Part shown: positions 38,059 through 47,408 of the stretch, in pieces
How positions within the stretch are numbered: position 1 is the first letter of the stretch
Layout of the letters: the number at the start of each line of letters is the position of its first letter
NCBI RefSeq assembly: GCF_029238095.1
Contig: NZ_JAQWGS010000012.1
Coordinates: 1-64,000 of the forward strand
Length of the DNA stretch: 64,000 nucleotides
Direction of reading: 5' to 3'
Origin: Lacinutrix sp.
GTDB lineage: Bacteria > Bacteroidota > Bacteroidia > Flavobacteriales > Flavobacteriaceae
The notes under the pieces: model-generated
The model's input: the letters and a program-made list of their open reading frames with translations, nothing else
Told to the model about the DNA's origin: nothing
Database searches by the model: none
Translations under genes and position numbers: made by a program

Positions 38059-38934
38059 TTATTTTTTATTTAATTCAGCTTCAAAGTAATCAATATATTT
38101 AATATACTGTGGTGTTTTTTCACCATATTTTCTAGCAATAGCTGCCCACTTTTTAAATCTTATTTTGTCATTTTCTTTAAAAAGTAATTGAGCCATATTT
38201 ACAGCCATTTCACATTTTATAGCAATATTTTTTGAAATTGAAATTCCTTTTTCATAAACTTTCTCAGCTTCATCTATTTGCTTATTGTTTACAAGAGCAT
38301 AACCTAATTCTTTGTATAATAGCTGATTGTTCTCGTCTTTTTTTAACGCTTTTTCTAAAACAGGAATTGCTTTAGAAAATTGTTTTGTGGCATTATAAGC
38401 AAAACCAAGTTCGAACTCTAAGCCTTTGTAATGCGGTTCTTTTTTGTAGGCTTTCAAAAGAGGTTCTATTGCATTATGGCTTGCACCATCATGATTATAA
38501 AAATAACCAATTTTTGTTAAATAACCAACATCGATACTGTCTTTCGGCTTGTAACTTTTCAACCATTCTGGTTGTTTAGGCAGTTGTAAATCTGCTTTTT
38601 GTTCATTAGTTAAAACAGATACAAAAGCGGTGTTTCTATTTAAACGCGCTATTAATGCAGATGTATTTTTATCTGGATTAGGTTGCAGTTTCAGTTTTCC
38701 TTTTTTGTTAATACTAAATTGGTCTTCGAATCTCATACTAAAACCAGCCATTTCATCTACATATATAAAATATATTGAGAAAGTAGAGTCTTTTTCTTTT
38801 TTAGGAAACGCTACATATTGGTCTACTGCATCAAAATACTTAGTATCGAATTTTAATTCTGTTAATTCATTTTGAGCATTTACAGCATGTAGAAAACAAA
38901 TAAATACAATTATTACAGCTAGAGTCTTTTTCAT
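38059..38934 (-). CDS. tetratricopeptide repeat protein, secreted
   Basis: Signal peptide; TPR units AFAYNATKQFSKAIPVLEKALKKDENN / ELGYALVNNKQIDEAEKVYEKGISI. Confidence 0.88.
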   Translation of the reverse strand: MKKTLAVIIVFICFLHAVNAQNELTELKFDTKYFDAVDQYVAFPKKEKDSTFSIYFIYVDEMAGFSMRFEDQFSINKKGKLKLQPNPDKNTSALIARLNRNTAFVSVLTNEQKADLQLPKQPEWLKSYKPKDSIDVGYLTKIGYFYNHDGASHNAIEPLLKAYKKEPHYKGLEFELGFAYNATKQFSKAIPVLEKALKKDENNQLLYKELGYALVNNKQIDEAEKVYEKGISISKNIAIKCEMAVNMAQLLFKENDKIRFKKWAAIARKYGEKTPQYIKYIDYFEAELNKK

Positions 38935-38998
38935 AAATTTTATTTTATGTACTTATACTTTATAAATATAATGAAAATTTACAGGCTTGCCTTTTATG

Positions 38999-39973
38999 CT
39001 ATTTTAGAGCTTCTTCAATCGCGCTTTCAAACAATTGAGCCATTGTAATACCAGCTTTGGCAGCTTGTTGTGGCAAAATACTTTCGTTTGTTAAACCTGG
39101 TACAGTGTTTATCTCTAGTAAATGTGGTTCGTTATTTTTAAAAATAAATTCACTCCTTGTAAAGCCTTTCATTTTTAATATGTCGTAAACCTTTTTTGCT
39201 AGTGTATTCACTTTTTCTTCTTGAGATTTAGTGAGTCTTGCAGGCGTAATTTCTTGAGATTTACCAAGGTATTTAGCTTCATAATCGAAAAAATCATTCT
39301 CACTAACAATTTCTGTAATTGGCAATACTTTAGTTTTGCCGTTGTAGGTAATAACACCAACCGAAACTTCTGTACCATCTAGAAAAGATTCAATAATAAT
39401 TTCATCATCTTCCTTAAAAGCATTATCAATTGCAGTTTGAAGGGCTTCCTTTTTATAAACCTTAGAAATACCAAAACTACTTCCTGCTTTATTTGCTTTT
39501 ACAAAACACGGTAAACCTACTTTTGCAATAATTTCATCTTCGTTTATAGTATCTCCTAAATTAAGATAATAGCTTTCTGCAGTTAATATACCATAAGGTT
39601 TTAAAACACTTAAACAATCTCTTTTGTTAAATGTTAATGCAGCTTGATATGCCTCACAACTTGTTTGTGGCAAACCAATAAGCTTAAAATAAGCTTGCAT
39701 AAAACCATCTTCTCCTGGAGAACCATGAATAGCATTAAAAACACAATCGAATGTAATTTTTGTTTGGTTAATTACAACAGAAAAATCGTTTTTATCAATA
39801 GGAAATTCATTGTCATTAGCGTCTACCAAAACCCATTTGTCTTTAAAAACATGAATGCAATAGGCATTATATTTTTCTTTGTTTAAGGTGTTGTAAACAA
39901 CAGTTCCACTTTTTAACGAAATTTGGTATTCGCTAGAATAACCACCCATAATTATGGCTATATTTTTTTTCAT
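38999..39973 (-). CDS. ddl: D-alanine--D-alanine ligase
   Basis: MGGYSSEYQISLKSG, HGSPGEDG, FVKANKAGSSFGISKV, EINTVPGLTNESILPQQ. Confidence 0.97.
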   Translation of the reverse strand: MKKNIAIIMGGYSSEYQISLKSGTVVYNTLNKEKYNAYCIHVFKDKWVLVDANDNEFPIDKNDFSVVINQTKITFDCVFNAIHGSPGEDGFMQAYFKLIGLPQTSCEAYQAALTFNKRDCLSVLKPYGILTAESYYLNLGDTINEDEIIAKVGLPCFVKANKAGSSFGISKVYKKEALQTAIDNAFKEDDEIIIESFLDGTEVSVGVITYNGKTKVLPITEIVSENDFFDYEAKYLGKSQEITPARLTKSQEEKVNTLAKKVYDILKMKGFTRSEFIFKNNEPHLLEINTVPGLTNESILPQQAAKAGITMAQLFESAIEEALK

Positions 39974-40143
39974 CTTTAATATTTCCTTATTTTGGCTACG
40001 CTTAACAAAAACTTCAGCGGTAGTCTATAAACGTTTAAACTTCGTATAAATTAATGTAAAGCAAACAAAAAAAGCCTTAAAGTTAATTTTGTTTAGCTAA
40101 AATATCATTTATTTAATAGCAAACGAAAACCTTTTTGTTTTTA

Positions 40144-40151
40144 TATATTTG
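40144..40151 (+). promoter_or_regulatory. Bacteroidota -7 element TATATTTG upstream of PASTA-rluD operon
   Basis: Matches TAnnTTTG. Confidence 0.55.
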
Positions 40152-40179
40152 CCAGACTTATTTTAACTAATTTTAAACT

Positions 40180-40737
40180 ATGAGTATTTTTAAATTTCTA
40201 ACTAGTAAAACCTTTTTTAAACAACTTGGGTTAGCTATTGTTGCTTTATTAATTTTATGCTTTATTATTTTTAAATGGTTAAATATTAGCACAAATCACG
40301 GTAATTTTGAAACGGTTCCAAATTTAAAAGGCAAATCTATAGATGTTGCAAAAATTGAATTAGATGAAAATAACTTGGTAATGGAAATTCAAGATTCTGC
40401 TAATTTTAATCCAGATTATCCTAAGTTTTCTGTTATAGATCAAGATCCTCCAGCAGGAGAAAATGTAAAAGAAAACAGAAAAATATACATTACACTTAAT
40501 CCTTCAGGATACAGAAAAATTCCTGTTCCAAATATTATCAGTCGTACTTTTCGCCAAGCAAGACCAACTTTAGAGTCTTTAGAATTTGAAATTGGTAAAA
40601 AAACCTACATTGATAATATTGGTAAAGACGAAGTACTAAGCTTGCGTTTTGAAGGCGAGGTCTTAAAACCTGGAACACTTTTACCTAAGCATTCTAAAAT
40701 AGATATTGTTTTAGGAAACGGAAATCGTCCCAACTAA
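40180..40737 (+). CDS. PASTA domain-containing membrane protein
   Basis: TM helix then VPNLKGKSIDVAKIELDENNLVMEI...VIDQDPPAGENVKENRKIYITLNP repeats. Confidence 0.92.
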   Translation: MSIFKFLTSKTFFKQLGLAIVALLILCFIIFKWLNISTNHGNFETVPNLKGKSIDVAKIELDENNLVMEIQDSANFNPDYPKFSVIDQDPPAGENVKENRKIYITLNPSGYRKIPVPNIISRTFRQARPTLESLEFEIGKKTYIDNIGKDEVLSLRFEGEVLKPGTLLPKHSKIDIVLGNGNRPN

Positions 40738-40743
40738 ACATAC

Positions 40744-41790
40744 ATGGACAATAAAACACCTCAATTACCAGAACAAAACCAAGCTGGAGATACGCTTTAC
40801 GAACATCATGCATTTACAGCAGATAAAGGTCAAGCACCTTTACGCATCGATAAATGGTTAATGAATAAAGTAGAAAATGCAACTAGAAATAAAATTCAGG
40901 CTGCGGCAAAAGATGGTAATATTTATGTAAACGAAGTGGCTGTAAAATCTAACTATAAGGTGAAACCTTTAGACGAGATTCGCGTGCTATTTTCGCATCC
41001 ACCTTTTGAAAACTTGTTGGTTGGAGAAAACATGCCTATAGATATTGTTTATGAAGACGATGCGCTTTTGGTAGTTAATAAACCAGCTGGTATAGTAGTG
41101 CATCCAGGACATGGAAATTATTCTGGAACTTTAATAAATGGTTTGATTCATCATTTCGATAATTTGCCAAAAAACTCTAGCGATAGACCTGGTTTGGTTC
41201 ATAGAATAGATAAAGATACTAGTGGATTGTTAGTGGTTGCAAAAACCGAACATGCCATGGCACATTTGTCTAAACAATTTAAAGACAAAACCAGCGAACG
41301 AGAATATGTCGCTATTGTTTGGGGAAATATGAATGAAGACGAAGGTACCATCGAAGGTAACATTGGTCGTCATCCTAAAAATAGACTGCAGAACACTGTC
41401 TATCTAGAAGACGAAGCAGATAATGGTAAACCAGCGGTTACACATTATAAAGTGATTGAGCGTTTAACTTATGTTACTTTAGTGTCTTGCAAGCTAGAAA
41501 CAGGTAGAACGCACCAAATTCGTGTACACATGAAACATATAGGTCACACACTTTTTAACGATGAGCGTTATGGTGGTGAGCGTATTTTAAAAGGCACAAC
41601 GTTTACTAAATATAAGCAGTTTGTAGATAACTGTTTTAAAATATTACCACGTCAAGCATTACATGCAAAAACCTTAGGTTTCGAGCATCCAACAACTGGA
41701 GAGTTTATGCGTTTTGAAACACCTGTACCTCAAGATATGTCAGACTGTATAGAGAAATGGAGAGGTTACAGTAAGCATATGGATATTTAG
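40744..41790 (+). CDS. rluD: 23S rRNA pseudouridine synthase, RluD family
   Basis: S4-like N-terminus; RPGLVHRIDKDTSGLLVVAKTEHA; GRTHQIRVHMKHIGH. Confidence 0.96.
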   Translation: MDNKTPQLPEQNQAGDTLYEHHAFTADKGQAPLRIDKWLMNKVENATRNKIQAAAKDGNIYVNEVAVKSNYKVKPLDEIRVLFSHPPFENLLVGENMPIDIVYEDDALLVVNKPAGIVVHPGHGNYSGTLINGLIHHFDNLPKNSSDRPGLVHRIDKDTSGLLVVAKTEHAMAHLSKQFKDKTSEREYVAIVWGNMNEDEGTIEGNIGRHPKNRLQNTVYLEDEADNGKPAVTHYKVIERLTYVTLVSCKLETGRTHQIRVHMKHIGHTLFNDERYGGERILKGTTFTKYKQFVDNCFKILPRQALHAKTLGFEHPTTGEFMRFETPVPQDMSDCIEKWRGYSKHMDI

Positions 41791-41805
41791 TTTGGTAACC
41801 TAAAG

Positions 41806-41921
41806 AGCGTGCTTTCCGTTATATCTTTTTTTTATGCTTCAAAAAAGGATACCACATCAAATGCTTTGTATTCACGATTTTATGTATTTAAAATATTAAA
41901 GAAAGAGAAATCGCTAACGCA
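41806..41921. repeat. candidate dispersed intergenic repeat (family 1, copy 1)
   Basis: GCGTGCTTTCCGTTATATCTTTTTTTTATGCTTCAAAAAAGGATACCA...CGCTAACGCAA; shares GTTATATCTTTTTTT, AAAAAARGATACCA and CGCTAACGCAA with 50562-50620. Confidence 0.55.
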
Positions 41922-42028
41922 AATCGAATTTCATAATCAACACTTATACAAGCATAGAATTTTTCAGTTTTAATATTTTATGTATTATAGATGTAAATTG
42001 TAAATTCGTAGAAGAAAAAATTAAAGTC

Positions 42029-42787
42029 ATGAAACTCGTATTATCACCTGCAAAATCTTTAGATTTTGAAAGTAAACTACCAACAACAAAAACTACAGAT
42101 GCTCAGTTTTTAGAACAATCTCAACGCTTAAATAAAGTTCTAAGAAAGAAATCTGCAAAAGGCATTTCAAAATTAATGCATGTAAGTGATGCTTTAGGTC
42201 AATTAAATTACGACCGCAATCAAGACTGGCAATTGCCATTTACAAAAGATAATGCGAGACAAGCTATTTATGCATTTAGTGGTGATGTTTATAGAGGATT
42301 AGACGCTTATACCATTTCTAACGATAAAATAGATACATTACAGAATAAGGTGAGAATATTGTCTGGTTTGTACGGTATACTCAAACCATTAGATTTAATG
42401 CAAGCTTACCGCCTAGAAATGGGAACAAAATTACCTGTAGGAACTAAAAAAAATTTGTACGAGTTTTGGAAGAAAGACATAGTAAATGCACTTAACCAAG
42501 AATTAGAAGATGACGAGGTTTTTGTAAACTTAGCAAGTCAAGAATATTTTAAAGCAATAGATACAAAGGCACTTAAAGTGCCAGTTGTAACTGTAGATTT
42601 TAAAGAGTTTAAAGATGGCAAATATAAAATTATTGCCATTTTTGCTAAACTAGCTAGAGGCTTAATGGCAAGATATATTGTAGATACAAATGCGCAAACC
42701 ATAGATGATTTAAAAGGTTTTACAACCGATGGTTATGGATTAAGTGACGAATTATCTAGCGAAAACCACTTAGTCTTTACAAGATAA
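42029..42787 (+). CDS. yaaA: YaaA family peroxide stress protein (DUF328)
   Basis: MKLVLSPAKSLDFES...FSGDVYRGLDA...RILSGLYGILKPLDLMQAYRLEMGTKL. Confidence 0.96.
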   Translation: MKLVLSPAKSLDFESKLPTTKTTDAQFLEQSQRLNKVLRKKSAKGISKLMHVSDALGQLNYDRNQDWQLPFTKDNARQAIYAFSGDVYRGLDAYTISNDKIDTLQNKVRILSGLYGILKPLDLMQAYRLEMGTKLPVGTKKNLYEFWKKDIVNALNQELEDDEVFVNLASQEYFKAIDTKALKVPVVTVDFKEFKDGKYKIIAIFAKLARGLMARYIVDTNAQTIDDLKGFTTDGYGLSDELSSENHLVFTR

Positions 42788-42919
42788 TTAAGGCTTAATT
42801 TTTTTATTAATCTCTATTTTTGTTTCCGGTCGAACACGCTTTTTTATTTTTGGTCGTCTTGCACCATAAGTACCTCGACTTATTTTTCCGCGTTTTGTTT
42901 TTTTGTCTCCTCTTCCCAT
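42788..42919 (-). CDS. 30S ribosomal protein THX (bTHX), 43 aa; below the ORF-track cutoff
   Basis: Manual translation of the minus strand MGRGDKKTKRGKISRGTYGARRPKIKKRVRPETKIEINKKIKP*; MGRGDKKTKRGKI..GTYG is characteristic of bTHX. Confidence 0.93.
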   Translation of the reverse strand: MGRGDKKTKRGKISRGTYGARRPKIKKRVRPETKIEINKKIKP

Positions 42920-43005
42920 TTTTTTATGTGTTTCAATTTCCCATAAATTAGTGAATTTTTGAGTCTTTCTTCACTATATTTAACACTTTAAATTAATTTT
43001 AACTC

Positions 43006-43728
43006 ATGTTTACCTATCTTATTGTTGCTTTACAAGCTTTCTGTATATATCATGTTATTAAGAACAGAAATCAATATTTCTGGATTTTCATCATCATTTT
43101 CATACCAGCAATTGGCTCTATAATTTACCTAATTACACAAGTGTACAATAAACGCGATGCTTCAATTATTAAAGAAAATTTAACTTCAGTTTTAATACCT
43201 ACAAAAAAAGTAAAAGATTTAGAAAAAAAACTTCAATTTGCCGAAACGTTTCAAAACCGATTAGATTTAGCTGATGCTTTTTTTGAAATTAAAGATTACC
43301 AAAACGCCATTATTCATTACGAAGTCGCCTTAAAAGACGAAAGCCAAAATAACTATTTCATTCTTGAAAAGTTAGTTGCTGCTTATTATAATCTTGAAGA
43401 TTATGATAACACTATATCTTATGGAGAAAAACTAAAACACCATCCAGAGTTTAAGCAATCTAAATCAGAATTTATTTACGGTCTAGCTTTAGATAAAACA
43501 GGTCAAACCGAAGCTGCCGAAAAACATTTAAGAGCTATAGATCAACGCTATTCTAATTATAGTGAACGTTTGGTTTTAGCAAAGTTTTTTATAGAAAAGG
43601 ATAAAGTTGAAGAAGCTAAAGCTATTTTAAATGAAATTTTTGTAGAATCTCAACACATGACTAAGCCTAATAAACGCAAGTATGGAACTACAATAAACGA
43701 AGTAGAAAAGCTTTTAAAGCGTTTATGA
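43006..43728 (+). CDS. membrane protein with two N-terminal TM helices and TPR-like repeats
   Basis: MFTYLIVALQAFCIYHVIKNRNQYFWIFIIIFIPAIGSIIYLI then TPR-like helices. Confidence 0.85.
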   Translation: MFTYLIVALQAFCIYHVIKNRNQYFWIFIIIFIPAIGSIIYLITQVYNKRDASIIKENLTSVLIPTKKVKDLEKKLQFAETFQNRLDLADAFFEIKDYQNAIIHYEVALKDESQNNYFILEKLVAAYYNLEDYDNTISYGEKLKHHPEFKQSKSEFIYGLALDKTGQTEAAEKHLRAIDQRYSNYSERLVLAKFFIEKDKVEEAKAILNEIFVESQHMTKPNKRKYGTTINEVEKLLKRL

Positions 43729-43732
43729 TTTT

Positions 43733-44413
43733 ATGTTTAAACATACTCATCCATACCAACCATTTATAAAAAATGACACAAAAAAACTTATTGTTGGTAC
43801 CTTGCCACCACCAAGATTTACAACAGGAAATCTACTAGAAAAAGACGTTAACTTTTGTTATGGAAGTTACTATAATAGCTTATGGTTGTTTATAGATAAA
43901 ATTCACAATTTAAATTTACGTTATAACAATTCTAAAGCTGCTGTTAAAGAACGCCAAGAGTATTTAATAAAGCATAATATAGGTGTTTGCGATATTGTAG
44001 AAAGTTGTGAGCGCGAAAAAGTAGATGCTTCAGATTTAGGAATGCAAAATTGTAAGCTTCGAGATATAATAGCTTATTTAAAACAATTTCCTAATATTGA
44101 CACGTTATTATTTATTGGTGGAAATTCTAAAAATGGACCAGAGTATTTCTTTCGTAAACACATTAAAGAGTACAATATTAAATTAGAATTAGTCTCTAAA
44201 GAGACACCAAAAATTCAAGAATTCGTTATGCCTAATAAATTGTTAGAAGTTAATTCAAAACAACGCATAATAAAAACGGTATCATTAACGTCTTCTTCTG
44301 GTGCAGCAAATATTTCTATAGGTAGTAATCCATTGTACAAACAATTAAAAGCTAATAATCCAAAATTTAATACTTTCGATTTTAGAATACTTCAATACCA
44401 AGAATATTTGTAG
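43733..44413 (+). CDS. predicted uracil-DNA glycosylase-superfamily-like protein
   Basis: KLIVGTLPPPRF, NFCYGSYYNSLW, IGVCDIVESCEREKVDASDLGM, TLLFIGGNSKNGPEYFF, LTSSSGAANISIGSNPLYK. Confidence 0.65.
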   Translation: MFKHTHPYQPFIKNDTKKLIVGTLPPPRFTTGNLLEKDVNFCYGSYYNSLWLFIDKIHNLNLRYNNSKAAVKERQEYLIKHNIGVCDIVESCEREKVDASDLGMQNCKLRDIIAYLKQFPNIDTLLFIGGNSKNGPEYFFRKHIKEYNIKLELVSKETPKIQEFVMPNKLLEVNSKQRIIKTVSLTSSSGAANISIGSNPLYKQLKANNPKFNTFDFRILQYQEYL

Positions 44414-44414
44414 T

Positions 44415-45665
44415 TTATAAATCTTTTTTTAGCTGTTTGCTTATTTTTTTAATTGCAGATTCTATAGATTTTTCTGGCTCTATAATATTGTATGCTCCCC
44501 AAAAATCTGGATCTGCAAAGCCAGAGGCTTGGTCTGCTAGTATAGTATTAGGTTTTAACCTATCTTTAGGTTTGTTTTTAAATGTAGTTGTGTTAAGGTT
44601 CCAATCTGTAATTGCCATTTCACTTTGTAATGTATAACGACTATTAAATAGCTTGTTATCCCATTTTACCTTGAAGGTTAATAATGTGTTACTGTAGCCA
44701 AAATACCATTTACCATCTTTAGTTCTATAATTAACACGATATGACGCTTCTGTAGGATAAACAGTAGCTTTTCGTGGTTTCCTTTTTACAAACAGCTTGC
44801 TAGCTTGTTCTTTATTACTCACATTTAGATTGTAAATAGCACTTGTTAAGGCGTAAGTTTCTGCATCAATAAATAGTTGACCATAATACATTGGTCTTGT
44901 AATTGCTTCTTTTTGTTTAAAACCCACTACAAAAACCAATTTGTTATTTATTTGTGTAGATTGATTAAAACTAAAAATATAATCATCTATATCTTCTGCG
45001 TTAAAAATAAATTCTGGATATTTAATTATATCTGTGTATAGCGAACTAAACGGTCCACCTTGTAATTTTAATGCAAGCGTATCTAATCGAGAATAATCCG
45101 TTTTTTTTCTAGCTTTTATTATTTTAATAGCATCTGATCTGTTTGTAATATAGGGTTGTTTTTGTATTTTTAAAACTGCTTCAGATAGTGATGCATTTTT
45201 ATTTCTCTTTTTTATGGTTTCTCTGTAGAAACTAGTCATAACCACTTCATTGTTTAAGTAATTTTGTCCTTTTAAGCTTAATGCTTTTTTTACAAGAGTT
45301 TCTGCGTCTTTTGGAGCATTTACATCTACTTGAGCTAAAACTGTTGCTGCAACTGTTAGTGCAATTTTTGTGTTCTTATTTTTAAATTGCGATAAAGGGA
45401 TTTGTTGTTTTTTATAGCCTAAATAAGACACTAAAACAGAATTAGACATGAAAGTATTTGGTACTTTAAGTAAAAATTCACCTTCGCTATTTGTAATGGT
45501 ACTAATGTTAGTGTTTATAATCTGCAAATCTGCAAGAGGAAGTGCTTTTTTAGTATCCTCATCAATAACTTTTCCTCTAAATTCTTGAATATTTTGAGCC
45601 AAGCAAAAGCAAGAAATAAGTAGAAAAAAAGTGATAAATAATTTTTGTTTTTGAAAATGATTCAT
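44415..45665 (-). CDS. carboxypeptidase-like regulatory (CarboxypepD_reg-like) domain outer-surface protein
   Basis: IQEFRGKVIDEDTKKALPLADLQIINTNISTITNSEGEFLLKVPN. Confidence 0.9.
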   Translation of the reverse strand: MNHFQKQKLFITFFLLISCFCLAQNIQEFRGKVIDEDTKKALPLADLQIINTNISTITNSEGEFLLKVPNTFMSNSVLVSYLGYKKQQIPLSQFKNKNTKIALTVAATVLAQVDVNAPKDAETLVKKALSLKGQNYLNNEVVMTSFYRETIKKRNKNASLSEAVLKIQKQPYITNRSDAIKIIKARKKTDYSRLDTLALKLQGGPFSSLYTDIIKYPEFIFNAEDIDDYIFSFNQSTQINNKLVFVVGFKQKEAITRPMYYGQLFIDAETYALTSAIYNLNVSNKEQASKLFVKRKPRKATVYPTEASYRVNYRTKDGKWYFGYSNTLLTFKVKWDNKLFNSRYTLQSEMAITDWNLNTTTFKNKPKDRLKPNTILADQASGFADPDFWGAYNIIEPEKSIESAIKKISKQLKKDL

Positions 45666-45806
45666 TGAATTTTTATATTAAAAAAGGAATGAAAATAGTT
45701 ATTAAATTTAGGGAAATCCAATCAATTTTCTTTAGTTTTTATGTTAATTTTGCCACAGTCTTTTGGTTAAAGAGCCTTATATTTACAAAGAATAACCAAA
45801 TTATTT

Positions 45807-47405
45807 ATGCTATCAAACAGTATTTCGTTTAAAGACACTGGATATTTTTCTAAACTTATTTGTGATTATTTAGCTGAGGCTGAAACACTAACACCATTTT
45901 ACAATCGCTTTCCAAAGCTTGAAAATTTTAAAGCGCAAATAGAAGAAAAAAGTACGTCTATAAAACAAGAATCAAGAACCGTTTTAGTGGACGTGCTAAA
46001 AAAGCAATACAAAAACACTCAAGCATCTCATGCTACTATAAATAATATACGATCTCTAGAAGATAGTAATACCTTTACTGTAACCACAGGTCATCAATTA
46101 AACTTATTTACAGGACCTTTATATTTTTTGCACAAAATTGTATCAACGCTAAATTTAGCAAAACAATTAAAAGCAAAATATCCCAAACACAATTTCGTGC
46201 CAATCTATTGGATGGCTTCAGAAGATCATGATTTTAATGAAATTAATTATTTTAATTTTAAAGGACAAAAAGTACAATGGAACCAAAAGGGTTCTGGAGC
46301 AATTGGAGATTTAAGTACAGAAGGATTAGAGGCAGTATTTAATACGTTCTCTAAAACTTTGGGTCTTGGAAAAAAAGCAGATGTGCTTCGAGAGCTTTTT
46401 AAATCTGCTTATTTAGAACATAATAATTTAGCAACAGCCACTAAATTTCTTGCTAACGAACTCTTTAAAAACTATGGTTTAGTTATTGTTGAAGCAAACA
46501 ATAGAGATTTAAAACGTTTGTTCATTCCGCATATCGAAAGAGAGCTAGTAGAGCAAATTTCAGAGAAAAATGTTTTAGATGTTAATTCTAAAATCGAAGC
46601 TTTAGATTTTGGAATTCAAGTTAATCCTCGAGCAATAAACCTTTTTTACCTTTCTGAAGGTCTTAGAGAACGTATTGTTTTAGAGAAAGAAACTTATAAA
46701 GTTTTAAACACTAATATGAGTTGGAGTAAGAGTGAAATATTAAAAGAAGTCAATGAGTTCCCTGAACGTTTTTCGCCTAATGTTATATTAAGGCCATTAT
46801 ATCAAGAAGTAATTTTACCAAATCTCTGTTATATTGGAGGAGGAGGAGAATTAGCCTATTGGTTTCAATTAAAATCTAATTTTGAAGCGAATAAAGTCGT
46901 CTTTCCAATGTTGTTGTTACGTAATTCGGTTTTAATTAAAACTAAGTTGCAAGCTAATAAACTTGAGAAGTTGAATCTTTCTAACGAAGCTATTTTTTTG
47001 AAGCAAGAAATATTAATCAACAAAAAAATTAAGGAGGTTTCAGCTATAAATATTGATTTTTCAAAGCAAATCAATCACCTAAAAAATCAATTTAAAGATT
47101 TATATGTATTAGCAGAGAAAACCGACAAATCTTTTCTTGGAGCAGTTTCAGCTCAAGAAAAAAAGCAAATTAATGGTTTAAAACATCTTGAGAAGCGTTT
47201 GTTAAAAGCACAAAAAAGAAAGTTAAAAAGCCAAGTGCAACGTATAACAACAATTCAAAACGAGTTGTTTCCAAATGGTAGTTTACAGGAGCGAAATCTT
47301 AATTTTAGTGAATTATATTTAGAGTTTGGAAACGATTTAATTCCAAGTTTAATTAACTCTTTACAGCCTTTAAAAGGAGAGTTTTCAATACTAACCTTAG
47401 ATTAA
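45807..47405 (+). CDS. bshC: bacillithiol biosynthesis cysteine-adding enzyme BshC
   Basis: VTTGHQLNLFTGPLYFLHKIVSTLNLAKQLKAKYP...FVPIYWMASEDHDFNEIN...YIGGGGELAYWFQLKSNF. Confidence 0.96.
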   Translation: MLSNSISFKDTGYFSKLICDYLAEAETLTPFYNRFPKLENFKAQIEEKSTSIKQESRTVLVDVLKKQYKNTQASHATINNIRSLEDSNTFTVTTGHQLNLFTGPLYFLHKIVSTLNLAKQLKAKYPKHNFVPIYWMASEDHDFNEINYFNFKGQKVQWNQKGSGAIGDLSTEGLEAVFNTFSKTLGLGKKADVLRELFKSAYLEHNNLATATKFLANELFKNYGLVIVEANNRDLKRLFIPHIERELVEQISEKNVLDVNSKIEALDFGIQVNPRAINLFYLSEGLRERIVLEKETYKVLNTNMSWSKSEILKEVNEFPERFSPNVILRPLYQEVILPNLCYIGGGGELAYWFQLKSNFEANKVVFPMLLLRNSVLIKTKLQANKLEKLNLSNEAIFLKQEILINKKIKEVSAINIDFSKQINHLKNQFKDLYVLAEKTDKSFLGAVSAQEKKQINGLKHLEKRLLKAQKRKLKSQVQRITTIQNELFPNGSLQERNLNFSELYLEFGNDLIPSLINSLQPLKGEFSILTLD

Positions 47406-47408
47406 ATT

